From an uncultured Verrucomicrobiota bacterium (GTDB taxonomy: Bacteria; Verrucomicrobiota; Verrucomicrobiia; Limisphaerales; UBA1100): a DNA stretch of 45,484 nt. The first letter of the stretch is position 1. Every line of letters starts with the position of its first letter. The stretch lies in NCBI GenBank assembly GCA_902551155.1, contig CACDBG010000010.1:1-45484 (forward strand). Reading direction: 5' to 3'. The position numbers were made by a program, and so were the translations under genes. Under the pieces are notes generated by a model. The model did not search any database. It was given only the letters and a program-made list of their open reading frames with translations, and was not told the origin of the DNA. Of the stretch, positions 29,977-39,732 are shown piece after piece.

Positions 29977-30572
29977 TTATTAACGCCCTGATACAAGCGG
30001 AACTGTTCAGCTCGCCTTTTTCCTTCATGAATGATGGCAGGTGAATATGTCTGATCTAGTTGTTGGCGGGCAGCAATGTGCTGCGTATTGCCACTTTCCG
30101 CAGCCAAATAAATCCATTTATAGGATTCGAGAGGGTCACGTGCGACTCCGCTACCCTGTTTATATGACAAACCGAGCAAGAATTGAGCGTTCGGGTTATC
30201 AGCTCGAGCCGCTTTTAGGTACCAGTTAGTGGCCTCCATAAAATTCTGGGTTACCCCATGACCATTTTGGTACATGCATCCCAAGGCAAATTGAGCTTCA
30301 TGACTCCCGTTTTCAGCCGCCATTCTAAATAATTTAGCAGCTTTAACATAATCCTTTTGTTTTTCCTCCCCTTTATAGTACTCAATTGCCAAAGATAACT
30401 GTCCGGCTGGAGTGACAGGCGTATCGTATAACGAAACTTCCTTTTTGATTATCTGCTCGGGTTGCTTATTTTCTCCGGATTTCTCCTTGTCATTTGATCC
30501 GGCGCATCCAGAAAGAACAATTGAAACAGATAACAATACCCAAAATGTATAACGCCCCGCCAATTTTTCCAT
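29973..30572 (-). CDS. Sel1-repeat lipoprotein
   Basis: Lipobox 'LSGCAGS'; Sel1 repeats '[30 protein letters not shown]'. Confidence 0.87.
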   Translation of the reverse strand: MEKLAGRYTFWVLLSVSIVLSGCAGSNDKEKSGENKQPEQIIKKEVSLYDTPVTPAGQLSLAIEYYKGEEKQKDYVKAAKLFRMAAENGSHEAQFALGCMYQNGHGVTQNFMEATNWYLKAARADNPNAQFLLGLSYKQGSGVARDPLESYKWIYLAAESGNTQHIAARQQLDQTYSPAIIHEGKRRAEQFRLYQGVNN

Positions 30573-30648
30573 CGCTCACCTCCCAGAAAGACAGTAATTG
30601 TACTAGTTCAAAGTTGTATGAAAGTCAAGACTGTTATGGTGCGGTTGG

Positions 30649-32190
30649 TTAATCGTATACCAATATAAAGGCAGTAGCTTTTTGGGCTAGCGCAAGGGCA
30701 GCGTTATAACTTGAGGCTGAAGGGTTTGACTGTGGCAAACGAGCTTGAACAAGTGGTACAGTTGCCAGAAATTGCTTGATGTGAGCTGCTTTTAGAACGT
30801 GGTTTAAATTGTGATTAAAATTCTCTCCTGATTTAGGAGGTTTTCCATAGTGTGAACCAAAGTTTATTATTCCAATAGCCTTACCTCTTTCATCGATTAG
30901 CGCTCCGCCTAAGTTGCCTGGTTTAATAGGAGTGCTCAGCTGAAGAAAACGGGGATCATTGTTTGAAGCGAACAGGTTATTGATGTGACCAGCGGTGTAG
31001 GTAGAAGCTGCATCCTTATTTCTTTTATTTGTAAACCCGATGGTGAAAACACTTTGGCCGATATCGGATGATAATTGAGTGTTTAAAAATAAAGGAGTAG
31101 TTTTACAATCTATTTTTAGTAATGCTATGTCGTTAGCGGGATCAGTTTTGATCAGTTGTGCAGGGTGATTGTTTGTTTTTATCCTAACTTCAATGCGTCG
31201 CCCTTGGTTGATCAGATGGTTGCTTGTCAGGAGATGGCCTTCGGTGGTGATAAAAAATCCGGTACCCGTTGGTTGAACGTTTGTTTTTGTTCTCCGTGTA
31301 TTTCCGCTATACTTTGCCTGAAAGGTTGATATTTGTCTTGAGGCTTCTTGCATTTGCTTAGGCGTTAATTTATTTGCAATGGTTTCTCGGTGCTGAAGCG
31401 CTGAGGGGTTGCCGTTATTTGCTGAGAGATTTATCCACTGGTAGGCTTTAACCGGATTACGCTCGACACCCTTTCCAAAATAATAGGCACTCCCTAGAAG
31501 GAATTGCGCTTGCGGGTGATCTTGGTTGGCTGCTTTTTGGTACCATATCATTGCTTCGGTAGGATTGGCGGGCATTCCCCTTCCAGAGGCGTACAGTTGG
31601 CCCAAGTTGCATTGAGCATTGGCCAAGTTCATGCCCGCAGCCATACGGTACCATTTGGCTGCCTCAACAAAATTTTTTGGGACACCATTTCCTTGCTCGT
31701 GAAGTGCGCCTATGTTGTTCATAGCGGGGGCGTGTCCTTTGGCGGCCGCTTTGAGGTAAAAGGACATTGCCTTTTTATAATCTAAATCTGCGCCTTGCCT
31801 GGTTGCCAGAATGGTGCCATAGAGGAAATTTGCAATTGTGTCATTCTGCTTTGAAGCAAGTTCAATCCAATATGCTGCCTTGGCAAAATCACGATTTATC
31901 CCTCGGCCATTTCGGTAGCATTGTCCGAGCATGCCTTGGGCTTGTGCGTGGTTTAATTTGGCGGCTTTTTTGAAGTGTTCAACCGCTTTTATGTAATTCG
32001 GTTTGTCTCCCAAGCCGTCATAATAATTCAGACCCATGTGATAGTGGAAAGCGCCGTCCTCTTTTCCTTTATCTTTTGGCTTCAGTGATGGTGTTGGGCT
32101 GCCTGTTTGGCTATAAGCAACCGGCAAAACACTTATTATTACGAATAGCAAAGTGCGTCTCATAGTAAACCCCCTTTTTTCATATGACAC
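30649..32190 (-). CDS. Secreted Sel1-repeat protein with C-terminal S1C trypsin-like domain; catalytic Ser apparently replaced by Leu
   Basis: Six or so Sel1 repeats, then 'TGFFITTEGHLLTSNHLI', 'DPANDIALLKI', 'PGNLGGALIDERGKAIGI'. Confidence 0.87.
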   Translation of the reverse strand: MSYEKRGFTMRRTLLFVIISVLPVAYSQTGSPTPSLKPKDKGKEDGAFHYHMGLNYYDGLGDKPNYIKAVEHFKKAAKLNHAQAQGMLGQCYRNGRGINRDFAKAAYWIELASKQNDTIANFLYGTILATRQGADLDYKKAMSFYLKAAAKGHAPAMNNIGALHEQGNGVPKNFVEAAKWYRMAAGMNLANAQCNLGQLYASGRGMPANPTEAMIWYQKAANQDHPQAQFLLGSAYYFGKGVERNPVKAYQWINLSANNGNPSALQHRETIANKLTPKQMQEASRQISTFQAKYSGNTRRTKTNVQPTGTGFFITTEGHLLTSNHLINQGRRIEVRIKTNNHPAQLIKTDPANDIALLKIDCKTTPLFLNTQLSSDIGQSVFTIGFTNKRNKDAASTYTAGHINNLFASNNDPRFLQLSTPIKPGNLGGALIDERGKAIGIINFGSHYGKPPKSGENFNHNLNHVLKAAHIKQFLATVPLVQARLPQSNPSASSYNAALALAQKATAFILVYD

Positions 32191-32284
32191 ATACTTATAA
32201 TGTTATTTTCTCAAGCTGGTTCGCAAGTGACAGTTATGCACATAGACCATTGCTTCAATTTCGCCTGAGTGTCATCTTTCTTTT

Positions 32285-33301
32285 ATGACGACTCCTTTTG
32301 CGCCTTATCCGGGTAATGGTATAAACCGTCGGGATATAATTAAAACGGCATTAACTGCCGCCGGTGTTGCTGGGTTAAGCAATGCTCCCAAGTCCAATGC
32401 AGCTACTGATGTGAGGAAAGCTTCTCCCAAGTCGTTTCGGATGAAAAAATCCATTAACCTATGGGCTTTTCCCTATCCAGATCGTATGTCACTTAAAGAG
32501 TGTTTTCAGCTGGCTAAAAACGCGGGGTTTGATGGGATTGAGCTGAACTATGATTTGGAAAGTGATCTCTCGCCAAATAGTGGGCAAAAGGAGTTTGTGG
32601 CTATTCGCAAAGAGGCAGAGCGGATTGGTATTCAAATTAGCGGTTTATGTTCATTTTTGTTTTGGCCTTATCCGCTTACAAGCAACGACCCGCAAGAGCG
32701 TGCACGTGGGATGGAATTGGCTGGAAAGATGACTGAAGCTGCTCACTACTTGGGAACTGAAAACCTACTTGTGGTTCCTGGTGCGGTTCATATGCCTTGG
32801 AGAAAAGATCATGATCCCACCCCCAACGACCTATGTGACTTACGCGCACGTGAGGCGGTGAAAAAGTTGTTGCCCAAAGCGGAGAAACTGGGGGTTCACC
32901 TGAACATGGAGAATATTTTTTTTAACGGTTATCTCATGAGTCCTATGGAAATGAATGATTTTGTAGATAGCTTTGATAGTAATCATGTGCATATTCATTT
33001 TGACACTGGAAACATCATGCTATTTCAATTTCCAGAGCATTGGGTTCCTATTTTAGGAAAACGTATTCGTAATGTGCACTTGAAAGAATTTACTAAAAAG
33101 GGTACCGATTTTTCGCTTGAGTGCTTTCGCCCGTTACTAGATGGAACGACAAATTGGCCGGCGGTGATGGAAGCTTTCGATAAGGTGGGTTATGACCGTT
33201 ACCTTACCTTCGAATACTTTCATCCCTTCGAGCATTACCCCGAAGCACTCATTTATCAAACGAGTGATTCACTCGACAGATTATTGGGGAAAAGTCCCTG
33301 A
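32285..33301 (+). CDS. TAT-exported sugar phosphate isomerase/epimerase (TIM barrel)
   Basis: 'NRRDIIKTALTAAGVAGL'; 'KNAGFDGIELNYD', 'LNMENIFFNGYLMSP', 'HIHFDTGN', 'RNVHLKEF'. Confidence 0.85.
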   Translation: MTTPFAPYPGNGINRRDIIKTALTAAGVAGLSNAPKSNAATDVRKASPKSFRMKKSINLWAFPYPDRMSLKECFQLAKNAGFDGIELNYDLESDLSPNSGQKEFVAIRKEAERIGIQISGLCSFLFWPYPLTSNDPQERARGMELAGKMTEAAHYLGTENLLVVPGAVHMPWRKDHDPTPNDLCDLRAREAVKKLLPKAEKLGVHLNMENIFFNGYLMSPMEMNDFVDSFDSNHVHIHFDTGNIMLFQFPEHWVPILGKRIRNVHLKEFTKKGTDFSLECFRPLLDGTTNWPAVMEAFDKVGYDRYLTFEYFHPFEHYPEALIYQTSDSLDRLLGKSP

Positions 33302-33330
33302 TGTGGGAAAATTAATTTTGATCATAGACC

Positions 33331-33903
33331 GTGCTTTTGTGGCGAGCATCAATTCCTGACGAATGGCTTCCGAAGGTTCTAGCGAACTTGAATGAAGTGC
33401 TCGTTGACCACTGTCATCTGGAGCGTAAGGCTGCGACGAGTGCTTTAAATCTTATTAAGTACCCTGAGCTTACGAGTTACGTTCGAGAGCTAAATCAGAT
33501 TGCTCAAGAAGAATTGGAGCATTTTGGTACGATCCATGCCCTTTTAGATTCACGAGGAATTACGCTTGGCTTGCCGAAGGCAAGCCCTTGGATCGGCGAG
33601 ATGATGCGATTTATTCGAAAGGGCAGGAGCGAGCAAGTGATTGATCATCTAATAGCAGCATCTCTTATTGAGGGAAGAAGTTGTCAAAAATTCCAGATTT
33701 TGGCAGAAGCCCTCATGGATTCGGAGCCAGATGTTTCCAAAATGTACGCTGATTTAGTCAAAAGTGAAGGGGGCCACTACGCGCATTTTTGGCTGTTCGC
33801 TTGCGAGATTAATAGTCAGGAGGCTCATCGACGTTTAGGAGATTTTTTAGATTTAGATGCAAAACTAATCCGGCAATCACACAACCTTCCCATCTTGCAT
33901 TGA
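33331..33903 (+). CDS. miaE: tRNA-(ms2io6A)-hydroxylase, diiron
   Basis: 'DHCHLERKAATSALNLI', 'EELEHFGTIHALL', 'LIAASLIEGRSCQKFQIL', 'SEGGHYAHFWLFA'. Confidence 0.88.
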   Translation: MLLWRASIPDEWLPKVLANLNEVLVDHCHLERKAATSALNLIKYPELTSYVRELNQIAQEELEHFGTIHALLDSRGITLGLPKASPWIGEMMRFIRKGRSEQVIDHLIAASLIEGRSCQKFQILAEALMDSEPDVSKMYADLVKSEGGHYAHFWLFACEINSQEAHRRLGDFLDLDAKLIRQSHNLPILH

Positions 33904-33912
33904 TATTTTGTT

Positions 33913-34944
33913 TTGCTAAAAAGTTCGCTTAGGCAAACTTATTTACTTGCGCCAAACTTATTAATAAGTCAGTTTCCACGTGTGAATTGGGAAATTTGTT
34001 TAAAACGTAGTTTTGGCAGAGTTATTGCGTTGTCTTTAGTAATGTTATCATTGGCTTGTAGTCAAAGTCAGGAAACGGCTGGTGATGGAATATCAGATTC
34101 TCAGAAGAAGATTAAGGTGGTGGCCACAGTAAACATGGTTAGTGACTTGGTTCGTCAGGTCGGAGGTGATCATGTTGAGTTTTTTGAAATAATGGGGTCT
34201 GGCGTGGATCCACATCTATATAAAGCTAGTGCAAATGATGTGATTAAATTGCAGGAGGCAGATGTTATTTTTCATGTTGGTCTTTTATTGGAAGGCAAAA
34301 TGGAGGAGGTGTTGGATAAATTGAAGACGGGAGGAAAACCGGTATACGCGGTTACTCGTGACATTGAACAGGGTCGCTTACTCAAGCCCGAAGAGTTTGA
34401 GGGATACTATGATCCACATATTTGGTTTGAAGTGTTGTTATGGAAAGACACGGTAGATGTGATCGTGGAAGGTCTTACTAAGCTGGATTCCACGCGTAAG
34501 ATTGATTACGAAAATAATGGTAAAAATCTAAAGGCAAGGCTGGATGAATTACATCAGTGGGTAAAGACGAAGGTGGCCGAGGTACCGCAGGAGAAGCGGG
34601 TTTTGGTGACCAGTCATGATGCTTATAATTATTTTGGGCGTGCTTATGGTTTCAAAGTGGTTGGGCTTCAAGGTATATCTACTGTTAGCAAGGCGGGGCT
34701 GGCTGATCGAACCAAACTGGTTGATTTTATTAAGAGTCAACAGGTAAAGGCTATCTTTGTTGAAACAACAGTGAGCCCTGAAGCTATTAAGGCGATAGCT
34801 TCAGATGCCGGAGTTGTTATCGGTGGGGAATTATTTTCAGACGCTATGGGTGAGCTTGGCCAAATGGAAGGCGGGCTCGATTTAGGGTCTTACGAGGGTA
34901 TGATTCGTCATAATATTACAACTATCGTTAACGCGCTGCGTTAG
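33913..34944 (+). CDS. Metal (Zn/Mn/Fe) ABC transporter substrate-binding lipoprotein; the start is uncertain
   Basis: Lipobox 'LSLACSQ'; cluster-9 SBP motifs 'VVATVNMVSDLVRQVGGDHVE', 'GSGVDPHLYKASANDV', 'DPHIWFE', 'VLVTSHDAYNYFGRAYG'. Confidence 0.9.
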   Translation: MLKSSLRQTYLLAPNLLISQFPRVNWEICLKRSFGRVIALSLVMLSLACSQSQETAGDGISDSQKKIKVVATVNMVSDLVRQVGGDHVEFFEIMGSGVDPHLYKASANDVIKLQEADVIFHVGLLLEGKMEEVLDKLKTGGKPVYAVTRDIEQGRLLKPEEFEGYYDPHIWFEVLLWKDTVDVIVEGLTKLDSTRKIDYENNGKNLKARLDELHQWVKTKVAEVPQEKRVLVTSHDAYNYFGRAYGFKVVGLQGISTVSKAGLADRTKLVDFIKSQQVKAIFVETTVSPEAIKAIASDAGVVIGGELFSDAMGELGQMEGGLDLGSYEGMIRHNITTIVNALR

Positions 34945-34964
34945 CAGATTCAGATTTAACGTCA

Positions 34965-36197
34965 GTGAGATCAAGACAGATTATTTTCAGTATTTTGGTG
35001 GTGCCATGTGTGATTTTCTCACAGGATAAATCAAGTAATGGCTCATCAATCTGGGATCAGGAAGCTCTTCTGGATGACTGGGGAGGGATTCGTAGTTCAC
35101 TTTTTGAAAAGGGTTATGAATTTACTTTTGAATACACAGCGGAAGCTTTCTCTAATGTTTCCGGCGGAGTTAAGACTGGTAGTGTTTATAACGGCTTGGG
35201 CTATGGTTCTGTAGATGTTGATGCTGAAAAAGTCCTTGGTTGGAATGACGCCAGCCTTCGCCTTGCCACACTTTGGACTCATGGTGTGAGCCTCGGCCAG
35301 TACACTGGCAATGAATTGGTCGTTAGTAATATTGATGCGTATGATGGTCTTCGTTTGCATGAATTTTACATAGAAAAGGAATTTGAAAAGCTGAGTTTGA
35401 AAATTGGTAATTTATTGGCTGATGAGGACTTTGTGGGGTCGGCTTACCGGGAAGTGTTGATTAATGATGCGTTTGGCCAAACCGCCTCCTGGAGCGCAAA
35501 TACATTGAATGGCGGTCCTGCATTTAATGCCCCCGGATTGGGTTTGCGCCTGCGTTACGACATTAGCAAGACAGTATATCTACAGATGGGCATTTATGAT
35601 GGGGATGTATTTGATGATGCAAATGGTGATCCGCTAATCAATCAACACGGCACTCATTTCGAGTTGGGTAATGGGCAGGGTTGGACCAGTTTGTATCAAA
35701 TTGGTTACAATGGTTTTAATGTATCTGATGGTAAAGACTTGCCGGGTTGGTATCGCCTTGGGGCGTGGCGCCATACTTCTGAGTTTGAAAAACATGACGG
35801 TACAAAAACCGACGGGAATGCGGGTGTCTTTGCGTCGATTGATAAGTTAGTGTTTCGAGAGCAGGGCGAGCAGGGGTTGGGTTTATTTGGGCGGCTGGGG
35901 GCTGCCAAGCGCGATCGCAGTCGTTTTGACTGGACGATGGAAACGGGCATGAATTACTTGGGCCTGATTCCCGGCCGAGATCAGGATGTAACCTCGCTGG
36001 GGTATATTTACGGAAAGCATAGTAATGAAATTGTGACGGTTAAATCCCATGAATCCGTGCTTGAATTAACCTACCTCTATCAATTGTCTCCGGCTGTGTA
36101 CGTTCAGCCGGACATTCAATGGATCAATCGGCCGAGCGGGGATAATACCGTAAGCGATGCGTGGGCGATTGGCCTTCGGGTCGGATTTACATTCTAA
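34965..36197 (+). CDS. OprB-like carbohydrate-selective porin family protein
   Basis: 'LLDDWGGIRSSLFEKGYEFTFEYTAEAFSNVSGG', beta-barrel pattern, C-terminal 'AIGLRVGFTF'. Confidence 0.85.
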   Translation: MRSRQIIFSILVVPCVIFSQDKSSNGSSIWDQEALLDDWGGIRSSLFEKGYEFTFEYTAEAFSNVSGGVKTGSVYNGLGYGSVDVDAEKVLGWNDASLRLATLWTHGVSLGQYTGNELVVSNIDAYDGLRLHEFYIEKEFEKLSLKIGNLLADEDFVGSAYREVLINDAFGQTASWSANTLNGGPAFNAPGLGLRLRYDISKTVYLQMGIYDGDVFDDANGDPLINQHGTHFELGNGQGWTSLYQIGYNGFNVSDGKDLPGWYRLGAWRHTSEFEKHDGTKTDGNAGVFASIDKLVFREQGEQGLGLFGRLGAAKRDRSRFDWTMETGMNYLGLIPGRDQDVTSLGYIYGKHSNEIVTVKSHESVLELTYLYQLSPAVYVQPDIQWINRPSGDNTVSDAWAIGLRVGFTF

Positions 36198-36976
36198 TGA
36201 GTGACCAGAAAGAAAAACCTCCAGTTCCTCTGGAAGTGCATGACTTGACTGTTTCCTACCATAAACGACCCGTTTTATGGGGTGTGGATGTGGAGGTGCC
36301 AGTGGGACAATTGGTAGGAATCATTGGTCCCAATGGTGCGGGCAAATCCACCCTGATTAAGGCCGCGATGGGTATGCTGCCACTCGACAGTGGATGGGTG
36401 AAAATCTTCGGTGGTCCAGTGGAAAAGAATCTCAAGCGGGTAGGGTATGTGCCTCAACGCGAATCGGTGGACTGGGATTTTCCGGTGAGTGTGATGGATG
36501 TGGTTGTGATGGGGCGTTATGGGCATCTTGGTTTATTAAAGCGTCCACAAAAATCCGATCGTGAGAAAGCGCGTGAATGTCTGGAGAAGGTTAAAATGCT
36601 TCCTTATGCGGATCGTCAGATATCTAATTTATCGGGAGGGCAGCAGCAGAGAGTTTTTCTTGCGCGTGCTTTGGCTCAAGAGAGTGATCTCTATTTTATG
36701 GACGAACCTTTTGCTGGAGTGGATGCTGCTACAGAGACCGCTATCGTGGAAATTCTTCAGGAATTAAGGGAGCAAGGTAAAACCTTGTTGGTGGTACATC
36801 ATGACTTGACCACCGCGCGGCACTATTTTGATAGCCTCCTACTGCTTAATATGCGTGTGGTTGCCTTTGGACCTACCAAGGCAGTCTTCAATCAGGACTT
36901 ATTACAAACGACCTATGGCGGTCGACTTACGATATTAAGTGAGGTGGCTGACGCAGTGAGCTCAAAAGCTCGTTAA
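36197..36976 (+). CDS. Metal ABC transporter ATP-binding protein
   Basis: Walker A 'GPNGAGKSTL', signature 'LSGGQQQRVFLARAL', Walker B 'LYFMDEPFAGVD'. ATG overlaps the upstream stop (taatg). Confidence 0.95.
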   Translation: MSDQKEKPPVPLEVHDLTVSYHKRPVLWGVDVEVPVGQLVGIIGPNGAGKSTLIKAAMGMLPLDSGWVKIFGGPVEKNLKRVGYVPQRESVDWDFPVSVMDVVVMGRYGHLGLLKRPQKSDREKARECLEKVKMLPYADRQISNLSGGQQQRVFLARALAQESDLYFMDEPFAGVDAATETAIVEILQELREQGKTLLVVHHDLTTARHYFDSLLLLNMRVVAFGPTKAVFNQDLLQTTYGGRLTILSEVADAVSSKAR

Positions 36977-36980
36977 AATT

Positions 36981-38438
36981 ATGAGGGGTCTTTTCCTGTT
37001 TCTGATTTTGGTTTTGTTATCCCCAGAAATAGTGTGGGCGGATCGGATTGGAGATATTTCGCAAACATCCATGATGGATCAAGCCAAGCGCTTTTTTAGC
37101 TTAAAGGATCCTGCTGTTCGTTACGCATTGCTTGGCTCGATTTTACTCGGTATTAGCTGCGGTATATTGGGAAGTTTTATCGTTGTTAGAAGGATGGCCC
37201 TTTTTGGCGATACCCTCTCTCATGCGGTTCTGCCTGGGGTAGCTCTGGGTTTCATGTGGAATATGAGTAAGGATCCAGTGGCCATTTTTGTCGGAGCCAC
37301 CCTTGCAGGTATTGCTGGAGGTTTACTGGTCAATTTAATAACCCAAACAACCCGGCTTAAAGAAGATACCGCCCTGGGTTTGGTGCTCGCTTCTTTTTTT
37401 GCGGTGGGAATTTGCTTGTTAACCAGAATCCAGAAAATTTCCACTGGAAGTAAAGGGGGTCTGGATGCGTATCTATTCGGCCAAGCTGCTTCACTCAACA
37501 AGGATGATGTTGTTTTGATGGGGGTTGTTACTGTTCTGGCGGTTTTATTAATTACATTTTTTTATAAGGAACTATTGATTACCAGCTTTGATGCGGCGTT
37601 TGCTAAAGCTGCAGGTTTTCCGGTGGCGCTAATTCAATATGCATTGATGCTGTTATTGGCATTTAGTGTGGTCATTGCCTTACAGGCTGTAGGAGTGGTT
37701 TTGGTGTCAGCAATGTTAATTACTCCTGCAGCAGCGGCTTACCTCTTAACTGACAGGATGCACATAATGCTGCTTTTAGCTTCAATATTCGGAGTGGCCG
37801 CTGGTGCTGCTGGTGCTTTCTTTTCATTTCTGAGCACCAATTTGCCGACCGGCCCACTTATGGTAATGGGAGCTTCTCTGGTTTTTGTATTGGCCTTTCT
37901 CTTTGGGCCGAAACATGGGGTGATCACTCGCTGGTGGCGTCGTCAATCGCGTTCAGCTCAGGTGCAACGCGAGAACACACTCAAAGCAATTTACCGCGTC
38001 CTGGAAGACCGGGAATTCGAAGGGGAAGGGGTTTCGCTGCGTGAATTGGCAGAAAATAGACGTGAAACCATCGATGAAGTCCGAGGGCAGTCTCGTGCAC
38101 TAAAAGCACACCAGATGGCTACATTACACGATGAGGGTGATTCAGTGCATCTCACTCCTGAGGGTTGGCAACGGGCTTGTGAAATTGTTCGCAATCACCG
38201 TTTATGGGAGCTTTATCTAACCAATGAGGCGCATATAGCTTCAGACCATGTACATGATGACGCGGAAGTTATTGAGCACGTATTGGGGGAGGAAACGGTT
38301 CGTCAGCTCGAAAGAACCCTAAATCATGCAAGATATGATCCACATGGTCGGCCGATCCCCGGCTTGATGGATTTAAAGATTGGAGGGCAAGCAGCGGGCG
38401 GTCCAATGACAGTTCCCGGGTATGGGAGGCCGATATGA
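36981..38438 (+). CDS. Metal ABC transporter permease fused to a C-terminal DtxR/MntR-like domain (YtgCR-like)
   Basis: ABC-3 permease (about 8 TM) to 'FLFGPKHGVI', then winged helix 'RENTLKAIYRVLEDREF...LRELAENRRETIDEVRGQSRALKAHQMATLHDEGDSVHLTPEG' and the DtxR metal-binding/dimerisation region 'RNHRLWELYLTNEAHIASDHVHDDAEVIEHVLG'. Confidence 0.93.
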   Translation: MRGLFLFLILVLLSPEIVWADRIGDISQTSMMDQAKRFFSLKDPAVRYALLGSILLGISCGILGSFIVVRRMALFGDTLSHAVLPGVALGFMWNMSKDPVAIFVGATLAGIAGGLLVNLITQTTRLKEDTALGLVLASFFAVGICLLTRIQKISTGSKGGLDAYLFGQAASLNKDDVVLMGVVTVLAVLLITFFYKELLITSFDAAFAKAAGFPVALIQYALMLLLAFSVVIALQAVGVVLVSAMLITPAAAAYLLTDRMHIMLLLASIFGVAAGAAGAFFSFLSTNLPTGPLMVMGASLVFVLAFLFGPKHGVITRWWRRQSRSAQVQRENTLKAIYRVLEDREFEGEGVSLRELAENRRETIDEVRGQSRALKAHQMATLHDEGDSVHLTPEGWQRACEIVRNHRLWELYLTNEAHIASDHVHDDAEVIEHVLGEETVRQLERTLNHARYDPHGRPIPGLMDLKIGGQAAGGPMTVPGYGRPI

Positions 38439-39478
38439 AAAACGAATCATTCATCCCAACTTTCAATTGGCAGGAACATGTGGTGACTCCGTGGAGGGAC
38501 GAATTATCAGTAACACTGTGGATCGTGCTTATGGCATTTTTTGTAATTACCTCCTGTGGATTAATTGGTAATTATCTGATATTACGGCGTATGGCTCTGG
38601 TCGGGGATGCCATTAGTCACAGTGTGCTGGCAGGAATAGCCGGCGTAGTGGTTTTCACTGGTGGTCTTCAGGTGACAGGCTTATTTATCGGGGCACTAAT
38701 CGCGGGAGTGATGACGGCTGTTTTAATCGAAATTATTTATTGTTATTCTCGAGTAAAACAAGATGCTGCCATAGGGATTACCTTCACTACACTTTTTGCC
38801 TTGGGCGTGATCATGATTAATTTAAAATCTGGTCAGGTCCACATCGATGAAGAATGCGTTCTCTATGGTGAAATTGCTTTTGTTCCGTTGGATCAAATTA
38901 AAATCCCACTATCACCGGCTTTGATTGGAGTGATAGACGGATTTCCCTTGGCTAGTCAGTTTATTAAGGGAGGGCAATTGGTTGTTGCTTCAGATGTTCT
39001 GCGCATGGGAATCGTAATGATTTTGGTGATCATTCTGATTTGGGCCTTTTATAAGGAGCTATTGGTGAGTTCGTTTGATTCGGCATTGGCCTATTCATTG
39101 GGGGTTAATGCGAAAGTGGTTCACTATGGGTTGATGAGTCTTCTTTCTATTGTGGTCGTGAGTGCTTTTGAATCAGTGGGGGCAATTCTTGTGGTAGCTA
39201 TGCTTATTTTACCCGGGGCAACAGCGCATCTACTCTCAGCTCGCCTGCCGGTAATTATGGGTCTCACGGTTTTGCATGCAATCTTGAGTGCTTTGCTGGG
39301 GTTTCACCTGGCTAAATGGTTGGATTGTTCGATTGCAGGGGCTCTAGTGGTGGCGGCCATGGGATTATTTTTGTTGGCTTGGATATTCGGAATTCACGAT
39401 GGATTCCTCGGAAAATGGATGCGTAAACGAAAAGTGAGAGAGGTGTTTCCTGAAAAAATACCAGAGCCGGTTGCTTGA
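38435..39478 (+). CDS. Metal ABC transporter permease (second subunit)
   Basis: ABC-3 family 'LIGNYLILRRMALVGDAISHSVLAGIAG', 'VVSAFESVGAILVVAMLILPGATAHLL'; 4-bp overlap with the preceding gene. Confidence 0.94.
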   Translation: MKNESFIPTFNWQEHVVTPWRDELSVTLWIVLMAFFVITSCGLIGNYLILRRMALVGDAISHSVLAGIAGVVVFTGGLQVTGLFIGALIAGVMTAVLIEIIYCYSRVKQDAAIGITFTTLFALGVIMINLKSGQVHIDEECVLYGEIAFVPLDQIKIPLSPALIGVIDGFPLASQFIKGGQLVVASDVLRMGIVMILVIILIWAFYKELLVSSFDSALAYSLGVNAKVVHYGLMSLLSIVVVSAFESVGAILVVAMLILPGATAHLLSARLPVIMGLTVLHAILSALLGFHLAKWLDCSIAGALVVAAMGLFLLAWIFGIHDGFLGKWMRKRKVREVFPEKIPEPVA

Positions 39479-39527
39479 AAAACTTTTCAAAGTCCCGAGT
39501 CTAATGCAGAGTGCGCCTTTGCTGAGC

Positions 39528-39606
<79 letters not shown>

Positions 39607-39732
39607 TTACTTCTGTTATACCGTACTGTTCTGAGATTTGCGGCTGAACGCTACCCTTTAAAATACCCCCTTGTGCCAATTTTGTGCCATTTAATGCTTG
39701 GCAGGTGGCCTAAAGAACTTTCACGGGGAGGA

